Below are positions 7,704 through 15,611 of a stretch of 64,000 bases of DNA, piece after piece (the first letter of the stretch is position 1; each line of letters opens with the position of its first letter). Where the stretch lies: assembly GCA_963701675.1 (NCBI GenBank), contig OY969623.1, forward strand, positions 5,828,001 to 5,892,000, given 5' to 3'. Source of the stretch: G963701675 sp963701675 (lineage in GTDB: Bacteria > Planctomycetota > Planctomycetia > Gemmatales > Gemmataceae). The notes under the pieces were generated by a model. It searched no databases. It was not told the DNA's origin and saw only the letters and a list, made by a program, of their open reading frames with translations. The translations under genes were made by a program, and so were the position numbers.

Positions 7704-9002
7704 CTACTCCTGACGCCAGTTTGCTATCACTGAGGCCGCATTGTTTATGCTGCACGCATTGCATGCCGCATCAGCTTGTCCAATTGGAACTCCAGTTGGA
7801 ACGCTGAGGTAAGAAACGTCCGGATTAGAAAAGCGCTGGATGCGGGTTCCCGGCGCATAGGCCAGAATGGTGCGATAGGTGTTTCCACCAGCGTCAAAGC
7901 GCCATCCAAAGGAATAGGGATACAATGATGGACCAGAATGGTTACCTCGGTCGTGGCAACAGCCCATGTTGTGCCCTAACTCGTGGCCGAATGAGTAATA
8001 CCCTGTTGCACATGTGCGGGATACAAGACTAAAGGCGTGGCTCTCAAAGTCGGCGGAGAGGCTCGTCATTAGCCATGCCATACCGCAGTAAGTCCGGTCT
8101 TCGACGATGAGAGATACCAGATCGGCACGATGTTCATCACGGAGTGCGTGAATGCTATCCATCTGGCCATCCGATTTTCCGGTCAAGTGGTTTAGCATAC
8201 CTTCCCAGTTCGTTGATTCGGTGTAACTGACCTCGATGGTGCGGACTAACCGCAATCGAGGGTTGACACCGCTCAGCTGGTAGGCCTGATTGGTTTCTTC
8301 AACGGCAAGCTGCACGGTCATTTCGATTGAGTTCTGGTCCCCCGCGCCAGACTTGGCAGCGCCGGTATACCCTACGAGCACATCGAACCTTGAGCCATCA
8401 TCCCGCTTGGATTCATGCGGCTTGTGATCACTTTTGACATCCGCTCCCCGCAACACCTGGCGCGGAGTAACACCGCAGGGAGGGAATTCATTTTCGTCAA
8501 TCTGCTGAATTACATGTAACTTGCCCGCATCCGATACTGGCCTGATTCGGAACAGGCCTTCCTTAGGTGTTCGAATCGAAGCGACGAGCAAATCCTTACG
8601 GATCAGGATGAACACGCTGCTGCTCGGTCTGTCCTGAACCGCTCCGTACAAGAGTTTGGTCCCTCCCGTCAACGACTCTGAACGAGAAATAATGGCCGTG
8701 AGCGTAATTCCGTCGAAGAGGTTCAACGGAACTCGCGCTGGTTCAGCCAGGGCGCCGTCTTTCGCCATAGAGGCAGCAAGCACAGCAAGATTCACCGTGA
8801 CAACGCGGCTACGTTTCGCGAAAGCCGGGGCCTTGACGGCGTTGGGTACAAGTTTCACTTGCTCCAATGAGGCAGCGTCGAATAGCCGAGACGCTTCGCC
8901 GTCTAAGGCGGGGGCATACGTTAGTGCCGGAGCAGGATACAGCACCAGGGTGCATGCAAATAGGCCGACAAGGATTGTGACTGGCAACTTACAGTGGATC
9001 AT
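7704..9002 (-). CDS. Metzincin-type zinc metalloprotease (M12B-like)
   Basis: A secreted 432-residue zinc protease with an N-terminal signal peptide, a propeptide-like region and a C-terminal reprolysin-like catalytic domain. The zinc motif HELGHNMGCCHD (H340, E341, H344, H350) is the extended metzincin HExxHxxGxxHD. Downstream, ILAYAPGTRIQRFSNP aligns with the Met-turn region, but the usual Met is Leu380. Cys176 in FPPCGV could be a cysteine switch. It probably degrades protein outside the cell. It is monocistronic, with a terminator-like hairpin upstream belonging to the preceding gene. Confidence 0.88.
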   Translation of the reverse strand: MIHCKLPVTILVGLFACTLVLYPAPALTYAPALDGEASRLFDAASLEQVKLVPNAVKAPAFAKRSRVVTVNLAVLAASMAKDGALAEPARVPLNLFDGITLTAIISRSESLTGGTKLLYGAVQDRPSSSVFILIRKDLLVASIRTPKEGLFRIRPVSDAGKLHVIQQIDENEFPPCGVTPRQVLRGADVKSDHKPHESKRDDGSRFDVLVGYTGAAKSGAGDQNSIEMTVQLAVEETNQAYQLSGVNPRLRLVRTIEVSYTESTNWEGMLNHLTGKSDGQMDSIHALRDEHRADLVSLIVEDRTYCGMAWLMTSLSADFESHAFSLVSRTCATGYYSFGHELGHNMGCCHDRGNHSGPSLYPYSFGWRFDAGGNTYRTILAYAPGTRIQRFSNPDVSYLSVPTGVPIGQADAACNACSINNAASVIANWRQE

Positions 9003-9171
9003 GGTAACTCACATGTTAGTGACTGAAATACGGCGACATTGGACCGGGATCGCCGCAAAGAGAGCAGCATACTGGACGGGCAAAAAGGACATCGCGCTAT
9101 TGAATTCAGCTCTCGTCCTTGCCCCGGATTCAGCGATGTCCCCGATTCCCCTGTGCGGAGTTACTGACGAT

Positions 9172-9198
9172 AAAGAGAGCCGCACGATCGCGGCTCTC
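9172..9198 (-). terminator. Hairpin terminator
   Basis: A perfect 9-base stem (GAGAGCCGC / GCGGCTCTC, 9175-9198) with a 6-base loop, followed on the minus strand by TTTATC. It sits 36 bases after the stop of the small secreted-protein gene and before the protease gene, where a rho-independent terminator would be expected. The T-run is short, so termination may be partial. Confidence 0.6.
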
Positions 9199-9233
9199 AC
9201 GTAAGTGCATGACTGCCCTAAGGGGCGGTCGAA

Positions 9234-9728
9234 CTATTTGCACTTGTACGTCCACATCGAGAACATGAAGACATTGTTAGTGTCATACAGTGCAACGTAG
9301 TGCCCAAACGTCGATGACGGAGTTTTCCAGATCGCGATTTTGCTACCTGGGGCACCCACTACTCGATAGTACCAATAATTCGCATCCTCATGCATAAACC
9401 TGATAAATGAAAAGTAGCACTCATCTTTGTAACACAGAGTGATGTTACGATTCACAGGAAGGATGCCGGACTGGATCCGCAACGCCGCAAGGTTTTTCTG
9501 GGAAGTGCTGTTCCACCCGTTGGGCAAGTAGCAACCGCGCACTTCCTTGGGTGCGGCCGCTTCGAGCTCCTCTTCACTTAGGCCTTCGAGTTTGGCACCT
9601 GCCTTTTCAGCTGGGAATAGATCAGGTTCGGGTGGTGTGGGAAGGTCCTCAATCAGGCGAGATTGAGCCGTAGTGCAGAGGGCTAAGAATGCCAACGCCA
9701 TCATCGTACAACCAAGGTACCTAATCAT
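9234..9728 (-). CDS. Hypothetical secreted protein
   Basis: A 164-residue protein with a clear signal peptide (MIRYLGCTMMALAFLALC..., cleavage near residue 22). An acidic linker (LSEEELEAAAPKE) and a beta-rich, Tyr/Trp-containing C-terminal domain follow. The domain has four Cys that could form disulfides, including C at RGCYLP, LCYKDECYF and the terminal YKCK. ATG 9728 is preceded by AAAGGAG. It lies 83 bases downstream of the extended ECF sigma gene on the same strand and may be part of its regulon. No known family was recognised. Confidence 0.75.
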   Translation of the reverse strand: MIRYLGCTMMALAFLALCTTAQSRLIEDLPTPPEPDLFPAEKAGAKLEGLSEEELEAAAPKEVRGCYLPNGWNSTSQKNLAALRIQSGILPVNRNITLCYKDECYFSFIRFMHEDANYWYYRVVGAPGSKIAIWKTPSSTFGHYVALYDTNNVFMFSMWTYKCK

Positions 9729-9811
9729 CGCACACTCCTTTCGAGTAAGACTGAAACGAAAAACACTGGACGCAAATTGAATCGTGAATCTAATCCCTCT
9801 CTCTCGGTCGA

Positions 9812-10978
9812 CTAAATCAATGTAATCCATTGGCTTGTTTTAGATCGTCGTCGTTCACCCTCGACACCACACCACGGCCCGCTCGCCTCGACTTTCGCTG
9901 AAAGCGCGGCGTATGTTTTCTTTTCCACCTCGCCATTTCCCCGCTGGCCCAACTGCTTGTAAAACTCCCCTTGAAACACCGGCAGTGCCGCTGTGGGGGT
10001 GGCGATGATCGTCGCGATGCCCGCAGCCACGCCGGCGGTAATCGCGGCGTTGACGATGCGGGGCCAGTAGGTGGCGATGATTTCTTCTGCGGCACATATC
10101 TCGGCGTAGGCGACAATCGCCGTCTTGCGGAGATAGAGAACGGGCTTGGGCGTCGCGCCGCAGTTCCACTTTACTTTCCACTCGGGGCTCAATTCACGAC
10201 GGCCCAGTTCCACGCGCTGGAAGACGTAATCCACACCGTTGCCTCCATCACGCTCGTGAAAACTGGAGTCGACGTTGGGTGATACGGAGTGGTTGGATTT
10301 TCCTTGCGCGGATTTTTCCGAATTCTTATGTTCTTCATTTACCGAGCCGTTGAGCCCGTTTACTAGTCGGCCTTGCGAACACGCGGCGCCGATTTTCGAC
10401 AGCTCCTTCCGTGCTCGGTGGTAGCGGTACCACACTTGTTCGGTGCTGATTCCGAGTTTTGTCGCCACTTCTTCAACCGGAGCTTGATCGAGCAGGCGCA
10501 TTTTCAACACCTCGAAGTTGCGGCCGTGCAGTTTTTGCTTTAGTTGTTTCCATGCCACAGAAACTATTTCCGCCTGTTCCGCCGACTGGCAGGGTGACGG
10601 ACGATTGTCAACTGCCGAGTTGAGTAGTTCTTCGTGAAGGTGTGTAAGTCGAGTTTTTTTCTGCCTTCGTAACTGATCGACCGTCTTGTTGCGGACAATG
10701 GGGAAGAGCCAGATATCGAATGTGCCGCGGGCCGAATCGAGACGAAAGTTAGGCAGACGCGCGATCAGCTCGGCCCAGACCTCTTGGACGCAATCGCCGA
10801 TGTTATCGTCGGTGGCCCCGCAAGTATGGGCATAAGCACGGATCTTCTGCGTGTAGATTTGGTAAAAATCGTTCCACGCCGATTGCAGCTCCGGCGGCGG
10901 GGGTTCGACTTGATGGGCCAGGAACTGCTGGGCTAGGCGCAATAGGCCCGGATCGGCAGTGGGCGAAAGGCTGGGCAT
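9812..10978 (-). CDS. ECF-type sigma factor with hydrophobic C-terminal extension
   Basis: A 388-residue sigma-70 family protein. Residues about 35-110 form region 2 (DDNIGDCVQEVWAELIARLP, FDIWLFPIVRNKTVDQLRR). Residues about 140-195 form region 4, with the helix-turn-helix LDQAPVEEVATKLGISTEQVW, so it should direct RNA polymerase to specific promoters. The roughly 190 residues after position 200 are not part of a normal ECF sigma. They include a polar linker, a conserved-looking AYAEICAAEE segment and one strongly hydrophobic stretch at 306-330 that could span the membrane. No anti-sigma gene is adjacent, so the extension may self-regulate. Confidence 0.85.
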   Translation of the reverse strand: MPSLSPTADPGLLRLAQQFLAHQVEPPPPELQSAWNDFYQIYTQKIRAYAHTCGATDDNIGDCVQEVWAELIARLPNFRLDSARGTFDIWLFPIVRNKTVDQLRRQKKTRLTHLHEELLNSAVDNRPSPCQSAEQAEIVSVAWKQLKQKLHGRNFEVLKMRLLDQAPVEEVATKLGISTEQVWYRYHRARKELSKIGAACSQGRLVNGLNGSVNEEHKNSEKSAQGKSNHSVSPNVDSSFHERDGGNGVDYVFQRVELGRRELSPEWKVKWNCGATPKPVLYLRKTAIVAYAEICAAEEIIATYWPRIVNAAITAGVAAGIATIIATPTAALPVFQGEFYKQLGQRGNGEVEKKTYAALSAKVEASGPWCGVEGERRRSKTSQWITLI

Positions 10979-11178
10979 GAGTCGTCACTGACTCTTTTCG
11001 GGTCACGGCGACTGGGGTCGCCGACTGGGCAACGCCGTCCTGAATCACATTCAGGGACTTCCGTGCCGCGAGCCGATTCGGCTCGAGCGGCAAAAGGAAG
11101 TGGTTGTAACAATTCTCCGCTTGGCTAACGGGGAATATCAAGGGATGGTCTGGGGAAGATAGATTTTTTGAAAACCTG

Positions 11179-11853
11179 TTAGATGGCCTCCCACACCACA
11201 CCTTTGCCCGAACCATCCCCGCGGAAACGCAACAATGGATTGCGCTGGCAACGGTTTAGGTTTTTGATCGTGTCATGCAAGCGAGAATGCGACTCAATAC
11301 CGGGGGTCGGAGGAAGCGGATCGTCGATGCGCCGGGCCCATTGTCGCCGTTGAAATGTACGTAGAATTGCCTCCTGATTTGGGGCAGCGCGTCGGAATTC
11401 TTTGACCACTTGAGCGCCAAAAGTAAGGACGCGCATATCGGAATCCCATGCTGGGAGTTGAACTCGATCCGGTTCGGATTTCAAGCGTAGGCCACGGCTG
11501 GTGAGGACGAAACAACTTCGAGCGAAGAGCGCTATGTTCTTTGCCTGGCGAAACCGGCGTCTCCGCGATGTCGGTTTGGTTGTTTCGATCCGATGGCCGA
11601 CGTATCCGTGGGATAGTAACCATCGCAACTCCGTGTCCGATATTTCGAGCGCGCGAAGGCGTTCGATTTCGATGGCGTAGTTCCAAACCGAAACACCATC
11701 CGAGCGCACCACATCGTAGGCCTGTCGCAACATGGACAGCGCGCCGCGGACGGATGGAGCTTCCACGTTTACTTTGGAAGTTTTGGCATCGTGCATAACT
11801 TTCGGGCGCAATGATGGTGATGCCGTATTGTGGACGAACAGCTTTTCATCCAT
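11179..11853 (-). CDS. Hypothetical protein with winged-helix-like C-terminal domain
   Basis: A protein of about 224 residues. The C-terminal 65 residues (ILRTFQRRQWARRIDDPLPP, then RLHDTIKNLNR and LLRFRGDGSGKGVVWE) match, from memory, a small helical domain found in many planctomycete hypothetical proteins, probably DNA-binding. The N-terminal region contains no recognised motif. ATG 11853 was used, with GTG 11874 as an alternative. It lies 200 bases upstream of the extended sigma gene, same strand. The bases between them (10979-11178) show no gene. Confidence 0.65.
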   Translation of the reverse strand: MDEKLFVHNTASPSLRPKVMHDAKTSKVNVEAPSVRGALSMLRQAYDVVRSDGVSVWNYAIEIERLRALEISDTELRWLLSHGYVGHRIETTKPTSRRRRFRQAKNIALFARSCFVLTSRGLRLKSEPDRVQLPAWDSDMRVLTFGAQVVKEFRRAAPNQEAILRTFQRRQWARRIDDPLPPTPGIESHSRLHDTIKNLNRCQRNPLLRFRGDGSGKGVVWEAI

Positions 11854-11990
11854 GAAAGCAACCGGCAGTAACACCTAATAGGAAGTGCGGATTTGCCCGG
11901 GAAACTGACACCGGCGGCGACGATTGGGTGTTTTTGGTCCTAAGCCCGAAATCATGAAACACTTACGCGATGGTGGCCAGTGTTTGCGAT

Positions 11991-12056
11991 TGGCGAGCGG
12001 GGCGTATCAACGCCCTGGACGCGAGTTTTCAGGGCGTTGACACGCCCCGCTCGCCA
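11991..12056. repeat. Palindromic element family A, copy 1 (intact)
   Basis: A 66-base inverted repeat with 27-base arms (11991-12017 and 12030-12056) differing at one position. The arms start TGGCGAGCGGGGCGTATCAA and the loop is 12 bases. Partial copies lie at 32470-32522 and 33128-33171. It occupies the 230-base gap between the winged-helix-like gene and the first beta-helix gene. Nothing else is seen in this gap. Confidence 0.8.
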
Positions 12057-12086
12057 GAAAATGAAAACCGGCGACGCCAACCGCGG

Positions 12087-13646
12087 TCAGTGTGAACCTC
12101 TCGCGTTGAATCTGCTGTCACCGAAATCGGCCGTAATCAGAACCGCGAAGTCGATCGTCGTTCCAGTGGCACCCGTCGCCTGCACCTCGAACGCCCCGAT
12201 GTCAATCGTGCCGTTTACAATCCGCGGGAATCCCGGCCCGCGTTGGTCCCATACGGGAGCGTCGGTGTTATCGCCGACGTCGATGGCCGGGCTGCCGGGG
12301 AGGAGGGCCAGCGTCAGTGTCGGGCCGCCGTTGTCGGCGAGTGGGCCCAGAATGGGGTCGACATCAAGAAGATCGCTCGCCGCATAGCCTAAGCCGCCGT
12401 TGCTAACGCCGAAGAGATTATGACCTAGGCTAAAGACCGTGCCATTTACGTTCGGTTTCATCGCGGCGCTGTTTCCCGCCACGATGCTGTTTCGAATGTT
12501 CACGGTAGCATCCTCGGTGCGGATTCCGCCTGCATGGCCATTGGCCCAGTTTCCAGCAATGGTGCTAAGGGTGAGGTTTACGATCCCATCGAGCAAGTTC
12601 TGGATTGCCCCGCCCCCCGAATTAGGGTCATTGGGAACGGAGTTACCGAAAAGCGTGCTGTTCTCAATGGTGACCGTGCCGCTCTGATTATAGATGCCGC
12701 CTCCCATGGCGGTGCTCGGTATGCTGCTGCTGCACCAATTGCCCGAAAGCGTGCTAGCGCTGATGACCATTGTCGCATTGCCTTGGTTGGATATCGCTCC
12801 GCCGCGCCAATATGCGCGATTGAGGGAGAAGCTGCTATCGCTAATCATCGCGCTCCCAATATTGTCGATGGCCCCGCCGAATCCCCCGGACTTATTTTCC
12901 GAGAATGTACTCGCCTGGATAGTTAGGACTCCGTCTACGTTGTTCCTGATTCCGCCGCCATTTTGCGCGGAATTGTCAGATACGGTGACTGCGCTGAGGT
13001 TCATCTTCCAGTTGTTGGCGAGGCCGCCGCCGTTGCCATCACCGCTGGAAAGCCCGTTGCCCGAGACGACGCAATTGTCAACCGTAACGGTCCCATACAC
13101 GTTGTCGATCCCACCGCCCCGAGTGGATGCGACGTTACCAGTTACCCTACAGTCGCTCATCGTGAGCAGTCCGGAGTTGGCAATCCCCGCACCGTATTGC
13201 GCCTTGTTCCCGGAAATGACACCATCACTAAGCGTCAAGCTTCCGGCGTTGAAGAGGCCGCCGCCTCCGTCGTTAAAGCCCGCATCGCCATTGGTGATCG
13301 TCAGGCCGGAAATCTCTGCGCTGACCCCATTGGGAATTGTGAAGATGCGATAAAAGCCGCCGCTATTGCGCCGCACGCTCAAGAGTGCGGGCCCTGGACC
13401 TTGGAGGACGAGATCATCGGTGATCACGGAAAGCGGAGCGATGAGATTGATCGTCCCCGTCACGTTGAAATCAATTACATCCGGCCCCGGCTCGGCGTTG
13501 ACCTTGTTGATGCAATACCGCAGGTCGCCGCGGAAGCCTTTGCCGATCCCCTGATCGGTGAGTCGCGTCACGTGGCAGGTGGACAGCATGACGCGGTCTT
13601 CGAGGGGTTCAAGGCGGGGACGAGTTTGCGCTATGTACGAGTGCAT
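12087..13646 (-). CDS. LEPR-XLL parallel beta-helix protein (choice-of-anchor Q)
   Basis: A 519-residue cell-surface or secreted protein. It opens with RPRLEPLEDRVMLS, the LEPR-XLL sorting/secretion motif common in planctomycetes, then CHVTRLTDQGIGKGFRGDLRYCINKVN. A long run of Asn/Gly-rich repeats of the type GGGIYN and DNCVVSGN is typical of a right-handed parallel beta-helix. The C terminus (LADNGGPTLTLALLPGSPAI... DQRGPGFPRI) is the choice-of-anchor Q module. Translation starts at ATG 13646 behind GAGGAG. The protein is a paralog of its upstream neighbour, whose stop is 22 bases away. It may bind or cleave polysaccharide, but no catalytic site is evident. Confidence 0.88.
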   Translation of the reverse strand: MHSYIAQTRPRLEPLEDRVMLSTCHVTRLTDQGIGKGFRGDLRYCINKVNAEPGPDVIDFNVTGTINLIAPLSVITDDLVLQGPGPALLSVRRNSGGFYRIFTIPNGVSAEISGLTITNGDAGFNDGGGGLFNAGSLTLSDGVISGNKAQYGAGIANSGLLTMSDCRVTGNVASTRGGGIDNVYGTVTVDNCVVSGNGLSSGDGNGGGLANNWKMNLSAVTVSDNSAQNGGGIRNNVDGVLTIQASTFSENKSGGFGGAIDNIGSAMISDSSFSLNRAYWRGGAISNQGNATMVISASTLSGNWCSSSIPSTAMGGGIYNQSGTVTIENSTLFGNSVPNDPNSGGGAIQNLLDGIVNLTLSTIAGNWANGHAGGIRTEDATVNIRNSIVAGNSAAMKPNVNGTVFSLGHNLFGVSNGGLGYAASDLLDVDPILGPLADNGGPTLTLALLPGSPAIDVGDNTDAPVWDQRGPGFPRIVNGTIDIGAFEVQATGATGTTIDFAVLITADFGDSRFNARGSH

Positions 13647-13668
13647 GACAACTCCTCAATTCCAAGGA

Positions 13669-15297
13669 TTACGTAAGCGAATCCAAGTCCGCCGTGGCTA
13701 GGATCAGGGAAAGAAGATCAAGTCTGGGTTGTGTAGTGGGCGGTATCGGCGTCGATTGCACCTCGAACGCCCCGATGTCAATCGTGCCGTTCACAATCCG
13801 CGGGAACCCCGGCCCGCGTTGGTCGAAATCCGGCGCGTCGGTGTTGTCGCCGGCGTCGATGGCGGGGCTGCCGGGGAGGAGGGCGACGGTGTCGGTCAAG
13901 CCGCCATTGCTGTCCAAGTCGCCAATTTCAGGGCCGACGTTGAGAATATCGTTCGGGCCGAAGCCGTTGCCACCTTGCGTGTTGCTGAAGAGACTGTAAT
14001 CCGAACTCGTCAGTGCTCCATTGATATCCGGTCCGTTCACCGGCTGGCAACCGCCGCCCGACGCCTTATTGTTGCCGAACAGCGTGTTGCGAGTGTGAAC
14101 CGCACCGCCGTCAATGGCAATGCCGGCGCCGCGGCGATTCGAGGCGCCGGAAGGAATACAACGCAGCATGTTGAACGCGACCGTCGAGTTGTTTACGGTT
14201 AGGACGCCGGCGGAATTGTAGAGACCGCCGCCCGCAGACGAGTTTTGCGATCCGGTCCCTTCCACGCGCATTTCATTCAAAGCGATCGTACTGTTAACGA
14301 TTGTGGCCGTGCCCACATTGTGAACGCCGCCGCCATGACCTTTGGTTTTCGGACCAACGCTGAGATCGATCTCATTCAACGTAATCGAACTGTTGGCGAT
14401 GGATGCGGTCCCCCCGTTGTAGATGCCGACGCCGAACATGTGGTTCAAATTGGGCGTTGAAGTGGTCCTGAGGACGTTTTCGGAAATGGTAGTGCGGTCA
14501 ATGGTCAGGTCGGCGCCCGCCGCATTGTAGATTCCTCCACCGGCGGTCTGATTGAAAGGGCAGCCGCCGCCGCCGCAAAGACTCCTGCCAAGATTTTGAA
14601 CTACGGAACTGTCGAGAATAATCGCCAAGGCGTCCGACTCGTTGTAAATGCCGCCGCCGAAACCTAGATCCTGGCTTATCGCCGTGTTATCGACGACCGT
14701 TGTGCCGGCCAAAATGAGGATCCCGGCGTTGTAGATGCCGCCGCCAACTCCGGCGAAGGCAGTATTCGATCCGACGCGGGCGTTTTCGAGGGTCAGTGTC
14801 CCCTGGTTGTAGACGCCGCCGCCGACATCGGCATTTCCCCCCTCGATGGCCATGCCGGAGATTACGATGTCTGCCGCGGCGATGGAAAAGACACGGTAGT
14901 CGCCGCCGCTGTCACGCCGGACCGTCAAGAGATTCATGCCGGGACCGAGAATATCGATGTCGGAGCCAAGGTCCGGAAGCGGTCCCGTGAGATTGATCGT
15001 CCCCGTCACCGTGAAATCAATCGCATCCGCCCCCGGCTCGGCGTTGACCTTGTTGATGCAATACCGCAGATCGCCGCGGAAGCTTTTGCCGACACCGCTG
15101 TCGCTGAGGCGGGTGACGTGGCAGGTGGACATGAGCGTGCGGTCTTCGAGGGGTTCCAATCGTGGATTGTAGGGTGCATCAAGTCTTCGCGGACGCACCG
15201 TTTTTCGATTGCCAGAGCGGTGCGTCTTCGAAGACTCGACGCACCCTACAAGTCGTTCGAGGTTTAGGCGCGGCGAGAGATGTGCGAGCCGGGACAT
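13669..15297 (-). CDS. LEPR-XLL parallel beta-helix protein with in-frame palindromic insert
   Basis: A 542-residue paralog of the next gene downstream, with the same architecture: LEPR-XLL-like RLEPLEDRTLMS, a CHVTRLSDSGVGKSFRGDLR block, beta-helix repeats, and a choice-of-anchor Q C terminus. ATG 15297 is the start, behind GGAGGAGG. Between residues 16 and 44 the protein carries a Cys/Arg-rich stretch (VGCVESSKTHRSGNRK...) absent from the paralog. It is encoded exactly by a family-B palindromic element. This insert separates the N-terminal MSRLAHLSPRLNLERL from the LEPR motif. The gene is otherwise intact. Confidence 0.87.
   Translation of the reverse strand: MSRLAHLSPRLNLERLVGCVESSKTHRSGNRKTVRPRRLDAPYNPRLEPLEDRTLMSTCHVTRLSDSGVGKSFRGDLRYCINKVNAEPGADAIDFTVTGTINLTGPLPDLGSDIDILGPGMNLLTVRRDSGGDYRVFSIAAADIVISGMAIEGGNADVGGGVYNQGTLTLENARVGSNTAFAGVGGGIYNAGILILAGTTVVDNTAISQDLGFGGGIYNESDALAIILDSSVVQNLGRSLCGGGGCPFNQTAGGGIYNAAGADLTIDRTTISENVLRTTSTPNLNHMFGVGIYNGGTASIANSSITLNEIDLSVGPKTKGHGGGVHNVGTATIVNSTIALNEMRVEGTGSQNSSAGGGLYNSAGVLTVNNSTVAFNMLRCIPSGASNRRGAGIAIDGGAVHTRNTLFGNNKASGGGCQPVNGPDINGALTSSDYSLFSNTQGGNGFGPNDILNVGPEIGDLDSNGGLTDTVALLPGSPAIDAGDNTDAPDFDQRGPGFPRIVNGTIDIGAFEVQSTPIPPTTQPRLDLLSLILATADLDSLT
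15167..15251. repeat. Palindromic element family B, copy 2, inside a coding region
   Basis: Left arm 15167-15200 (begins TTGTAGGGTGCATCAAGTCT) and right arm 15218-15251 (ends GACGCACCCTACAA), 34 bases each, around a 17-base loop. It lies in frame within the beta-helix gene and encodes about residues 17-44. Arms are mostly complementary with a few mismatches. It matches family-B copies at 5012 and 16611. Confidence 0.85.
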
Positions 15298-15453
15298 TGC
15301 GGCCTCCTCCGGTTCGAAGGGTGAAAGGGTTACCGGCCCGGCATCGTACCATCCGCATGAAGACGTGACAACTTTTTTTGGCAGTGTTTCATCCTGCATT
15401 AGAAACGTCTAAGCTCGTTCCACTTTTCATCGACCTCCAGACTCGGAAAATCG

Positions 15454-15483
15454 TTGACAGATGCTTCATCGGCCCTTCATAAT
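15454..15483 (+). promoter_or_regulatory. Putative sigma-70 promoter of prs
   Basis: TTGACA at 15454-15459 and CATAAT at 15478-15483 with 18-base spacing, about 130 bases upstream of the prs start. This is the best promoter in the 314-base gap 15298-15611 between the divergent beta-helix and prs genes. No gene or repeat was seen in the rest of the gap. Confidence 0.5.
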
Positions 15484-15611
15484 GCTTTTCCCGTCTCTTC
15501 CGAGGCGAATGGGTGCGACTCCTTTGGAAGTGGGTGTTCAGGGCGTTGGGGTGGCTGCAGGAACGCCGTCGTTCCGCACCGGGCGTTTACCCGCAACAGC
15601 CGAGTGTCATC

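Noticed and set aside
10803..11216. 137-codon minus frame upstream of the extended sigma factor
   Set aside because: It overlaps the sigma gene in another frame and lacks any domain.
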